Below, one piece after another: positions 24,717 through 33,879 of a stretch of 64,000 nt of DNA; position 1 is the first letter of the stretch, and each line of letters opens with the position of its first letter. The notes beneath the pieces were generated by a model. It was not told where the DNA came from and made no database searches. It saw only the letters and a program-made list of their open reading frames with translations. A program made the position numbers and the translations under genes. Source of the stretch: Epiperipatus broadwayi (Eukaryota > Onychophora > Udeonychophora > Euonychophora > Peripatidae); NCBI GenBank assembly GCA_028023455.1, contig JAQFVV010012512.1, positions 1,466,413 to 1,530,412 on the forward strand. Direction: 5' to 3'.

Positions 24717-26712
24717 TGTAATGGTATACAATATCCCATTACATTAATTTAAAATTAAAATAAAAACTTAAGTTTGTAAATAAAAATTGATTTATTAAAA
24801 AGAAAAAACTTAACTTAAAAACTGAAAAGGGAAAGTTATATATAACATATATATTGTTGCACAGATGGAAAACTTAAACTATTTTAAGAAAAAAGTATTT
24901 GAAAGTATTTTTTTTTTTTGTAAAAAAGTAAAAATATAAAGATTGATATTTCGAAAATATGAATAATGTTGATTTCTATAATCTTAGAAAATGGAAATGA
25001 TTGTTTTATTATTTAAATGATTGTTCTAAAGCACACTAGTCCTTGGGGGCACTCAAATAATTAAATGGTCAGATAAGAGAATAAAAAGAAATTAAATAAC
25101 CAATACAAGCACGAAACTATAGCACGGACCATAAATGAAATGCAAGAGGATTAGTGACATCTTGCTCATTGAATCTGAAGATTTGCTGATAAAAGACTAA
25201 TAAAAGTATAAAACCCCAAATTTTTGAATAGAGGATTATTATTATTATTATTATTGAAGAGCTGACTTTGAATCTACATATGAACTATAGCTGTATTGCA
25301 GGCTTCATGATGTAGAAGTCTGCAATAGATTTAGTTTCTTGACAACCAGTTGAGACCTCCCTATGACAGTTATGGACCAAAAGGAATGGCAAGTAGCAGC
25401 TTCATTTTTTAAAGAAAAAAAGAACAAACAATCCACGTAAGTGATCACGAAGATGGACCTCTAAATCTGCAGAATCCGTAAAGTATAAACTTTTACCAAT
25501 TGAACTTTCTTTTAAATAATTACAGTATAACTTCAATAAGTAATCAATCCAAAAAAAGTAATATAAATAAATGGACTCTTATCTGACCAAGAATAGAACT
25601 CTAAATCAATTATAAATATTTATTTTTATATAAGTTCACTATTTCAATCATTTCCATTTTTTTATTTATTTATGTTTGTATTTAACTAGGTTATTTATTT
25701 CTATCTGTTAACTAAAATGTATATAATTTAAGTTGGGTGTGGATAGCTATATAGATTAGTTAAGTTTATGTTAGTTTAAGGGGTTTTCATTTCAGGCTAT
25801 TTGTCTTGTAGTTAGGTCAATGCTGGTGGAGGGATATATGGGTGTTTACATCAATGTAATGTGAAGCATGTTTAGCATACAGAGAATGTGCCCAACTGAA
25901 TGCATGACCCCAAAGTTGTAGTCATTATGTTGCAATGGACGCAGATGTATTTCCTGTGCCATTGATCCCTTCTAGCTCTGTGGACAGGAATTATAAGTCA
26001 GCAGATAGACCACTCTCCACCATATGTAGCACTCTTCTTTAATTAATTTATGTACATGATTCCTTCACCAGACAGATGCACATTCCTGTACTGGATGAGG
26101 ATCATGTTCTTCAAATAATATCACACTGTCAGATGCACATTCCTGTCAGCATGGTTTTATGCTAGCATCTTCATATTGCATTGGTTGCGACTATATATCT
26201 GGAAGCAGGCGTTGGTTTGGCTACGAACTTTTAGTCTGAGATTGAATGATTTGTTTTGAAAAGTTATTGACTGTGGAATCTATGTAGCCTATCTATATTC
26301 AACATGCTAAAGTAAAATATTATTAAACTGTCAATCTGTGCAGACTATTTAAAATTGTAATTTAAATTTAAAAATTAATGTTAAAATCTAAATATAAATT
26401 TTATTCCTCAATTTTAAATGTGCATTAATAAAATATGTTGTGTTATTAGTACTGGCAGTAATCTAGTTTATTCTTTTTAATCTTTATTAAAATTATATTT
26501 TAATAAATATGTTTTAAACCTCTGCTACTCCATGAGCTAGTGGCAAGGGTTGATGGCCATGGTAAAATATCTATGTAAAAATTGGATCTTTAACAGCGTG
26601 TATCTGCCTACTCTATACATTTTATAGGTTCGAGTAGCCTAGTGGCGCCCTGTAGTGCAGATACGGTAAGACACTTTTGATCTCCCACACCCAACCATTG
26701 TAATATATATAT
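24717..26712 (+). repeat. Non-coding ~2.0 kb unit, copy 2 with insertion
   Basis: Direct copy of 22,383-24,262. It is longer mainly because of a 113 bp segment (26,568-26,680) absent from copy 1. That segment carries GTATCTGC/GCAGATAC inverted ends (26,600-26,607 and 26,657-26,664) and a GC-rich AGTGGCGCCCTG core. The unit ends in CCATTGTAATATATATATAT. Confidence 0.85.
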
Positions 26713-26715
26713 ATA

Positions 26716-27420
26716 ATGCCATGTTTAAACTCAAGTTTAGCCCAATTAATGATAGTTAAAAAATTCTATAATCCCACACAACCGAGACTTATAAGCTTCC
26801 TTCAGCTATTCTCTTCATCTTATATAACCAACACATGTGATCACACACAAGAGTATGACAATAATATTGGCATCAATAAAGATTTAAACAGTGCATCATC
26901 ATATTTTCAATAGTATGGATGACTGAAGAGTTGGAGGGTGAAGAAGATTAAAGCCTGTTCTTTAAAGTTTGAAGATTTTATCTTAAAATTCAGATTCAGC
27001 CTGAATTCTGCCCATCACTCTGTGTTTTTAAATGGACATATTAAGGTCATATATATGAGGGGTCAGAGTGACTTAAGGTTAACATGGCTATAACAACAAT
27101 ATTAGCATCAACAAGGGTTTGAGCATTCCATCATCAGATTTTTAATATTATGGATGGCTGAAGAGTTGGAAGGTGGAGAAGATTAAAGTATGTCCATTGA
27201 AGTTTGAAGATTTGCTGTCTTAATATAAACTGAGCACTGATTGCATAGGTGTGTGGGAAATGATAATGAACAACTGATGGGTGCTGGTTCAGCATGAAAT
27301 AGGTACCTTGAAGATCATTTATTTTAATCTGTGGTCATGTGGATTTGTTATATAAGATGGAGAGGATAGCTGAAGGAAGCTTAAAAGTCTGTGTTCAAAT
27401 CCGGTTTAATTATATCTTAA
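26716..27420 (+). repeat. Hammerhead-repeat copies 3, rearranged
   Basis: Two diverged direct copies of the repeat's 5' part (GGATGACTGAAGAGTTGGAG at ~26.92 kb; GGATGGCTGAAGAGTTGGAA at ~27.15 kb) are followed by a degenerate hammerhead at 27,266-27,307. There CUGAUGA has become CUGAUGG and the downstream strand is lost. An inverted pair of ~38 bp lies at 26,785-26,826 and 27,350-27,388 (AGCTTCCTTCAGCTATTCTC and its complement). Confidence 0.65.
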
Positions 27421-27559
27421 AGTTCAGTATTTATAATATACTAGTACTGGTTTATTAAATCTCATATGAGGTGAACATAGATTCTGAGTTTTAACAAAAA
27501 CCTCAAACTTCTGCTGCTGCTTTTAGCAAGTTAAATGATAAAAGTTTCATCATAAAAAA

Positions 27560-28215
27560 GTAATTACTGCAATTAAGTTAGAGTATATTAATGTTATTTT
27601 ACCTAATTTATTATATGGATGCCAAACATGGACACTCTATCAGTCACAATATAAAAGCATTATAAAAATTTTATTTAAGAAGGCATAGCAATGTGTTCTT
27701 CAGCATGCTGGATATGATAGTATTGAATCCACTATTGTAAAACCACACCTTAGTTGGATTGGATATGTAAATTGAATTAACAATAGAAGAATTTCTAATA
27801 GGGTGGCTTATAATAAAGTGAATATGAGCTTTGTAGGAAAAGTAAACCCTGCCTACATTATAAGAATTATCCAAAAACTTTGTAAAGAAATGCAATGTCA
27901 CTTGTTTTCATTGAGAAGATATGGCCGAGAAAAGAAGAAATACATTAGAGAGCTACAATTAGACATGGTGTTAAAGTATTTCAGAAAGAAAAGTTGTCTG
28001 CTGAAGAAATTAAAAGTCAACATCCTAAATTAACAAGTATAGAAAATTAAACCAGCATGGTCTATATGTGGAAGTATTTGTTGTTCAACGATTGGTATGT
28101 ATAATCATCGCAAAACAACTGATTTTATAGTAGTTTTCTTTCTCACTTTTTTTCTTCCTTCTTTTCTTTTTTTTTTTTTGGAATTGGTATGGCCATACTC
28201 ATTTTGAATGGTTGC
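27560..28215 (+). pseudogene. LINE RT C-terminal fragment
   Basis: Pieces in shifting frames match the common LINE C-terminal region: LPNLLYGCQTWTLYQSQYK, a decayed RWIGHV-like stretch near 27.75 kb (LSWIGYVN), then a basic stretch ending in YFRKKSCLLKKLKVN. It aligns with 60,110-60,795, and both have a hammerhead repeat immediately upstream. No RT catalytic motifs are present. Homology with the sister locus continues into the 3' flank to about TTTTTTTTGGAATTGGTATG. Confidence 0.55.
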
Positions 28216-28566
28216 TTAATATATAACATTTGAGTAATTTATGTAAATAATAGAAAAGATAATTATCAAAACAAAAAAACTCAAGAAATCTAATAGAAGC
28301 TAATCGAATGTTCCCTTGCAGATTAATAAAAATCTTTTTTAGATCACCAATAGAGAATTTTTTCATTGCGTGGAGAATATGAGATGCACAGAAGAAATGT
28401 GATCCGATAAATCAGCCACTAAAAAATGATAATTTAGGATAAATGGGGGATTCTTTTCTTATCTTATATGCGTATATATAATCTAATGAACTATTGGATA
28501 TAGATATTATTTTAAAAATATTTAGAACTGAAATTTTAATCATTCGAATAAGTAAGAAATCTATCA
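28216..28566. other. AT-rich gap, nothing recognised
   Basis: No coding or repeat signal between the LINE fragment and the LTR element. Confidence 0.5.
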
Positions 28567-28665
28567 TGTTATGGCTAATACTTGTAATTACAGACTGACA
28601 CCTAGCGGCGACAATTGAGATTAGTGACTGTGTGGCATCGCTCTTATGTTAGAGAATGCGAGTAG

Positions 28666-28925
28666 ATATAATAAATATCTCCATACTTCCCCATTATTTT
28701 TAAATACATATAAATAAAGATATAATAAAAGACAAATGACCCCCAAGATGCATTTCGTGCTGAACCAGCACTCATCAGTTGGCCCAGGTCACAATCTCTC
28801 ATATACATCTTTATTATATGAAAAGTATTTATCTAGAATAAATTGTTATATTTTCATTTACCATTGTCAAACTTTCTCCACTCACAACTTTGACGCCATC
28901 CATTTCAGATAAATACACTAATGAT
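28666..28925 (-). mobile_element. Hammerhead repeat inserted in the 5' LTR
   Basis: A 260 bp block related to the other hammerhead repeats (ATGGATGG, AGTTGTGAGTGGA and the ribozyme motif on the minus strand). The 9 bp direct repeats TGCGAGTAG on both sides look like a target-site duplication. The 3' LTR lacks this whole region because of its own deletion, so it cannot confirm the empty site. Confidence 0.65.
28736..28792 (-). ncRNA. Hammerhead ribozyme, core and stems I and II intact
   Basis: Minus strand, 5' to 3': GUGACC-UGGG-CCAA (stem I), CUGAUGA, GUGCU-GGUUC-AGCAC (stem II, 5 bp), GAA, AUGCAU (self-complementary stem III), C at the cleavage position, UUGG-G-GGUCAU (stem I return). All invariant core bases are present and the cleavage triplet AUC is permitted (NUH). 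Stem I differs in sequence from the other copies yet still pairs, 6+4 bp around an internal loop. Stem III is too short to close alone; a dimeric double hammerhead is likely. Confidence 0.8.
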
Positions 28926-29005
28926 TGCGAGTAGTTAATAAAAGTTAATAGTTATCTAAACTGTATGTATTTATTAATTTAGATATTATGACCAAGATCA
29001 TAACA

Positions 29006-29019
29006 TGGTGTCAGGAGTG
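29006..29019 (+). promoter_or_regulatory. Primer-binding site, tRNA-Leu type
   Basis: TGGTGTCAGGAGTG directly follows the 5' LTR. It complements the 3' end of tRNA-Leu (CACTCCTGACACCA including CCA), the standard position for minus-strand priming. Confidence 0.85.
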
Positions 29020-29142
29020 AATTAATGAAATAATAGTTAAAAAAAAATTCTAAAGTCTATGAAACTATGAGTATTTAAATATTGATAAAAATAATTTTTA
29101 TAGCAAAATTTTTTTTCCATATCACATTTGCCAAAATACAAA

Positions 29143-29840
29143 ATGGCATCACAATTCAATCATTTTTACAATATTGATACACTAAGGAAATATATCAGTC
29201 AAATGGACTGAATGGAATGAATTAGTCCTAAATTTTCTAGAGGCAACAGAAAATGATATGAAATTAGATAAAATAATATTAGGAATATTACATCATCTCA
29301 TTGGAAAAGAAGGAAGAGATGTAATAAAAAACATTAGACCACATGAACCCAGAAGATAAAACAAAATTGCTACCTGTCTTAAACCAAATGTATAAATATT
29401 TTAGCACAATAAAAACAACATTATATGACAGAATAAAAAGCATATACAATGGAGCTGCACAAGGGAGAATCAATTGATAATTTTCTTACTCGCTTAAAAT
29501 TAGTTGAAAAAACTGACTTCGGGGATCAAAAACAAAATATTCTCTGAAATAGAAATATTGGTACAAAAAGGACTAAAAGACAAATTATTTGAAAAAGGGA
29601 ATATTACACTAAAAAAGCACTGAAAATAATGCATGGACATGAAAGGAGAAGATTCAAAAATGAATTACTGGGAAAGTCTGAACTATGTATTAACACAATA
29701 GCGAAAAATACAACAACTAACATACCGAAATTGTTAAAAGTTCAACTGTAATCACCCAAAATGTGAGTGTCCAGCATTTGATAAAAAATGCTATATTTGT
29801 GGAAAGTTAAATCACTTTGCCAATAATTGCCATAAGAGAA
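29143..29840 (+). pseudogene. Gag remnant with CCHC zinc knuckle
   Basis: Gag forms the particle and binds RNA. A start at ATGGCATCACAATTC is followed by frame-shifted pieces: FLEATENDMKLDKIILGILH, then ESIDNFLTRLKLVEKTDFGD. At 29,789-29,830 lies CYICGKLNHFANNC, a perfect CX2CX4HX4C nucleocapsid knuckle. Stops and frame changes break it. The pattern is typical of Ty3/gypsy gag. Confidence 0.75.
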
Positions 29841-30024
29841 GCTATGACCATAAAATTTTAAAAACACAAAAATTCTCAAACACAAAAATAGGAATAAAAA
29901 TGAACCTTATGTGCACAAAGTACATGATACAATGATATGGATTCATCATATACCAGTGATGTTGAAAATACACTTGCATACATCAGATGTATAGACTTAA
30001 CTCATTTGTTTAATGGCTGGTATG

Positions 30025-30329
30025 AAGATTTTATTAGACAACAATAAAGTAAAAATAAAAAGACACAGGAGCCAATGTAAACATTATGTCTAAAAAAGTA
30101 CTTAATACTATTCATCCACAAACAATAATATACAAAACAAAGAAAAAATTAAGCGCTTTTGGAGGATCATTTCTCACCCCAATAGGAAAAGCAAAACTTC
30201 AATGCAAAATAAACAAAGATCTGTATAATTTACGTTTTATAAGAAGATGAACCAACACTTTTTAGTGGCAGTGATTGTGAGTTACTGGTTTAATTAAACA
30301 CAACAAAATTGTAGTACAAAAAGTAACAA
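30025..30329 (+). pseudogene. Retroviral-type aspartic protease remnant
   Basis: DTGANVNIM at 30,062-30,088 is the catalytic Asp motif of LTR-element proteases. It is followed by AFGGSFLTPIGKAKLQCKI and, after a frame change, EPTLFSGSDCELL and LIKHNKIVVQKV, the end of the protease and linker in gypsy elements. Sequence then switches abruptly to a coiled-coil segment where RT would be expected. Confidence 0.75.
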
Positions 30330-30339
30330 TGAAAAATAA

Positions 30340-31025
30340 CAAAAGCAAAAATGATCAAAATATATCCAACAGCAACAAAGATAAAATAACAAAGAGTAGA
30401 AAAGATAATAAAAATATTAAAACACAGACAATTAATAAATTGGAAGAAGGTATTGATTCTCTTGCTGATGAAAATGAAGAGTTGCATGAGGCGGATTGGA
30501 GCCTAAAACATCTTTGGATTTATCTGATTTTAGAAAGAAAAAACCGTCAACAAGAATATCTTATGAATCAAGTGTTATAAAAAGAATTTGAACGATTTGA
30601 AGAAGAAAAAATAGAACTAAAAAAGCAGTTTAAAAAGCTATCAGAAAGGTCTTCTACACTAAAAAGCAGTCCCAAGAATGTGACTTTAAGTGAACCAAAC
30701 ATTCTACCTTTTTGCCATCACATTCTGAAATTCATTTTAATAATAAATCTTACAGATAAATTATTGTTGAAGTTGAAGAATTGAAATTGTGTAATAAACA
30801 AATTGAATCAGATTTAAAGCACAAGCGATGTGAATTAGATGCCTTAAAAAGCAATCGAGAATTATCCATTAAAATTAAAGTTTCAGAGAGTGAAAATTCT
30901 CAACTTCAGCTAGTTATGAAGAAAGTATTGCAAACGATCAAAGAACACAAGATAGAAGATTCTCAGAATGGAGATTATTATATTTACAGTCCTACTCTAG
31001 AAAAAATACTCTATTTTTCACTGAA
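30340..31025 (+). pseudogene. Intronless CEP290-like coiled-coil fragment inside the LTR element
   Basis: CEP290 is a long coiled-coil protein of the centrosome and ciliary transition zone. In changing frames this segment reads INKLEEGIDSLADENEELHE, LEPKTSLDLSDFRKK, RQQEYLMNQVL(stop)KEFERFEEEKIELKKQ, a frame-shifted patch, then VMKKVLQTIKEHKIED and YSPTLEKIL. From memory, human CEP290 has INKLELKISDFLDENEALRE, LEPKTMIDLTEFR, NQILLKEIESLEEERLDLKK and GMKEILQAIKEM..PSLERL in the same order, roughly residues 550-750. The segment runs ~690 bp without introns, implying an mRNA origin. It lies between the protease and pol C-terminal pieces of the LTR element. It has at least one frameshift and stops, so it encodes no intact protein. 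Confidence 0.75.
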
Positions 31026-31258
31026 CCAAGATACACCTACTGAACACAACTGAAAGATTCATAACAATTCCACAGACACAAGAACCAGATGAGGAGACAC
31101 AGTTGCCCGTAACAGAGATAGAGAAATCACCACCATCAATATCAAGTGACAATGGCACAGCGACAAGGAGAATACCAGTCAAACGTTCTGAGATGAGAGA
31201 AAAATCGAACAGAAGAAGAAGGCCTCCAGTATATTTAAAAAACTATATGTGTAAATAA
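31026..31258 (+). pseudogene. Pol C-terminal tail (after integrase)
   Basis: An open stretch ends in RRIPVKRSEMREKSNRRRRP and PPVYLKNYMCK, then stop. A basic, proline-containing R(R)PPVYLKDY-like ending is typical of the last residues of Ty3/gypsy polyproteins, downstream of integrase. It joins directly to the CEP290-like fragment. Confidence 0.6.
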
Positions 31259-31274
31259 ATAAATAGAGTTGTCA

Positions 31275-31544
31275 TGTTATGGTGATGTGACGTGATGTAC
31301 TGTGGCTTCTCCTTAAACGAAGTCAAGAATATCTCAGCAATTATGTCCAGATAAACCGGTTAGCCACTTAATTTTCCATTCCCCACTCTAAGTTTTCTCA
31401 TATTCTGCTCCATCCCATTTCCACAACATAATATTTGTGATGTGATGTATTATGGCTTCTCCTTAAACCGACAACTGAGATTAGTGAGCGCGTGACATAC
31501 TGTGTGTATTTATTAATTTAGATATTACGATCAAGATTATAACA
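31275..31544 (+). repeat. 3' LTR (270 bp, rearranged)
   Basis: Starts TGTTATGGTGATG and ends ATTATAACA. Most of the 5' LTR interior is missing. In its place ~150 bp is flanked by near-direct copies of GTGATGTACTGTGGCTTCTC and GTGATGTATTATGGCTTCTC, so it holds an internal duplication. Confidence 0.7.
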
Positions 31545-31689
31545 AAATCCATTATGTATAAAGGCTTACAAATTATTATGTTTATTGCTTGTTTGATTAA
31601 ATGAGGAGAAAATGAAGGATCATTACACCAAAACTACAACGTTAATTTTTTTTAAAAGCAAAAGACTATATTCCTGATTTACACTGAAT

Positions 31690-32227
31690 AGCTTTTAGAA
31701 CTAAAATTAATTTTTTTTTTATTTAATTAATGATCATTTAATTTTTAGTGATAGTATTCTCCCTTCCGTTTGTTTTACAAAGCTCAAATAAACGATTTTT
31801 TTCGAAGAATTTGCAGGTTTGTCTCAGAAAACGTAATATTAATTGGATCTTAATGACTCGTAAAAATAGTAAATAAAAACACAAGTAAAAATTTTATTAT
31901 ATTTAACCATCAATTTAATGTCTGTGTATGTAGCAGTATATATTACAGCAGCTTCTAAATTATATATAGATTATAAAATAGTTTGAAAATCACAGTTTTA
32001 CCAATAATTATTTCAAAAGAGATAGCTTACGAGTAAAACAAAATATAAATCTTTAATCTGCTCATTTGTTTATTTACTTGGCATTAATAATTCATTATTT
32101 AAATTTATGCAAATTTTATTATCAATTTCATCTTATTAATGTTTTTTTTTTGTAACTATCTAATATAATTTTCTGAAGAGATTATTTGTATAACTTAAAT
32201 AAGAATTAGATTTGATTAAACATTGGA
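31690..32227 (+). promoter_or_regulatory. Conserved upstream region of the 32.2 kb gene
   Basis: Blocks match the region upstream of the 58.5 kb paralogue: AATAGTTTGAAAATCACAG (31,977) versus AATAGTTTGAAAGTCTCAG (58,208), TTAAATTTATGCAAATTTTA versus TTAAATTTATGCAAAGTTTG, and AACTTAAATAAGAATT just before the start. The first gene has an octamer-like ATGCAAAT; the other has ATGCAAAG. No clear TATA box position could be assigned. Confidence 0.5.
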
Positions 32228-32683
32228 ATGGCTCAAATAAAAAATAAAAAGTTTATTGATGAAGATTGCCCAATGGCTGAAGATAACGAATCTACAGAAT
32301 TAAATAAGGAAGAATGTTCAATGACTGAAGCAAAAGATTATATGCAGTTAATTGCTGGTGGGTGTTCAAAGATTAAAGAAATGGATTCTTTGACACTTAT
32401 TTCTAATATTTGTTCATGGAATAAAATATCAATAGCAAAATTTGCCGGTAAGGCATATTTTAAATGCCTTATGGAAATGAAATCCAAGATGGACACCGAT
32501 GAGGAGATAGCTTACTATGCCTGCTTAATTGCTGCTTCAAAAATACCAGGAGGTGAAAAAATATATAATGAAATGTACGCTGAAGCCAAACTGTGGTTAG
32601 ATCATAGAGTATATGATGACAAATATAATAAGATGAAGAATCATATATGTAATTGCGAAGAAAAGTTGTTTTTATTTAAGTGA
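32228..32683 (+). CDS. Uncharacterised 151-residue protein, paralogue pair member 1
   Basis: I do not recognise this family. It is a single open frame with a start context of GGAATGG. The N-terminal ~55 residues are acidic and Lys-rich and weakly conserved. From about residue 55 it matches the protein at 58.5 kb at roughly half of positions: ICS, AKFA, YFK, then the block AYYACLIAASK, P..EK, MY.EA, WL, MKN and a final EEKLF. The alternation suggests a compact all-helical domain (inference). There is no signal peptide or membrane segment; the longest hydrophobic run is ~11 residues. Flanks are homologous to those of the paralogue, so a larger segment was duplicated. AATAAA occurs 324 bp after the stop, as in the paralogue (321 bp). 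No transposase or RT motif is visible. Confidence 0.7.
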   Translation: MAQIKNKKFIDEDCPMAEDNESTELNKEECSMTEAKDYMQLIAGGCSKIKEMDSLTLISNICSWNKISIAKFAGKAYFKCLMEMKSKMDTDEEIAYYACLIAASKIPGGEKIYNEMYAEAKLWLDHRVYDDKYNKMKNHICNCEEKLFLFK

Positions 32684-33249
32684 GAATATATTCACAATTT
32701 TTGGCAAAGACTACCATAATTAAATTGTGTTGAGATTATATTTTTGTTTTTCATCTTAATTTTGTTTTAAAATTTTAAAAAATATATTTTCAATTTTTTT
32801 TTTACTTTATTGTAAACAGAAAGCCTTTATAATATGTCTTTTTGCATAATTATTTTTTTTTTTCTGTTTGTTAAAAAAAATGAAATAAGGTAAATATGAA
32901 TACTTAATTATTATTCTAATACCTAAAATGTAAGAATAGTTTGTTTATATAACTTTAAGATTTTTGTGTTTATAAAATTATTGTAGCTATTGGTTTTAAT
33001 TGAAATAATAAAGTTATTAATTTTTACTATCTATTTTGTTTACGCTAAATAATTGCAAATTGTTTTCATTTTACTTGCAGTTAAAACCAAATTTTAATTT
33101 TGAGAATACAATGATATAATAGAAAACGTGCCTATTTGTCAGAATATGTAACAGCCACATCTATAGCATGAGAACTGAATCGGGGCCCAAACAAAACATA
33201 ATATTTTAGGACTTCATTTACAGATAACTTTAGTTTTTATTTTACAAAC
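32684..33249 (+). other. Conserved 3' flank / presumptive 3' UTR
   Basis: AT-rich, weakly alignable with 58,869-59,200. A canonical AATAAA at 33,007-33,012 is placed as in the paralogue (59,189-59,194). Confidence 0.55.
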
Positions 33250-33250
33250 A

Positions 33251-33283
<33 letters not shown>

Positions 33284-33285
33284 AA
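33250..33285. repeat. (TA)n(TG)n microsatellite
   Basis: ATATATATATATAT followed by GTGTGTGTGTGTGTGTG. Confidence 0.95.
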
Positions 33286-33879
33286 AAACTGTTTGAAATT
33301 TCCATAAATAAAAAACGCATTTCCAACGTAACTATTGAAAAGAACAGGACGATAAAGAATTAATAAAATTCGTACTTTATTATTTTTGTTGTTGTTGTTT
33401 TATTACAAAAAAATTCAAAATGAAACAAAAAAATGCTAATATTCCAATTAAAATTTGCAAAACAATGTTAGAGGTTTTAGATTAAAGTTTCTCTGTTGAT
33501 CATCGATCTAACTCTTACTATAATAAACCAAGTACCCCCCAATTATAATTAAAATATTAGCCAACATTAAATTTTAAAATTCTCTATCAAAGGCGTCTTT
33601 GAAAAGTAATTTAATTAAAATATTTTTTTTCTAGAAAATAGTTTTGATAACATCATTAAAAAATATTTAATAAGTATTATTGTGGAATTTAATGTTTTTA
33701 ATAGGTTTAAATATTTCAAATGTTTTTCTGATTTCATTACAGTTATTTGATATTAAAACTTACAAGGAAGATTTTTATTTTGATAGTTTAACTTAAAAAG
33801 TTTCCTTGACAAGGAAATCATATGAGGGGCAAGTGTATAAAGAGTATGTAATAGTGATGATAAATTTTTTATAATAGAA
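33286..33879. other. AT-rich gap, nothing recognised
   Basis: No coding signal; several A/T homopolymers and a short (TTG)n near 33,387. Confidence 0.5.

Larger units (their letters stand above)
28567..29005 (+). repeat. 5' LTR (439 bp, with nested insertion)
   Basis: Starts TGTTATGG and ends GATCATAACA. The last ~45 bp (TATTTATTAATTTAGATATT..) matches the 3' LTR end, and GACAA.TGAGATTAGTGA is shared at the front. A 260 bp hammerhead repeat lies inside, flanked by TGCGAGTAG direct repeats (28,657-28,665 and 28,926-28,934). Confidence 0.8.
28567..31544 (+). mobile_element. Decayed Ty3/gypsy-type LTR retrotransposon
   Basis: Two LTRs with TGTTAT...ATAACA ends bracket a primer-binding site, decayed gag with a zinc knuckle, a protease start, a foreign CEP290-like segment and a pol C-terminal tail. 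RT, RNase H and integrase cores are missing. At 2978 bp it is far below the usual ~5 kb. No clear target duplication outside the LTRs. Gag-pol pieces sit in several frames, so it is dead as read. Confidence 0.85.
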
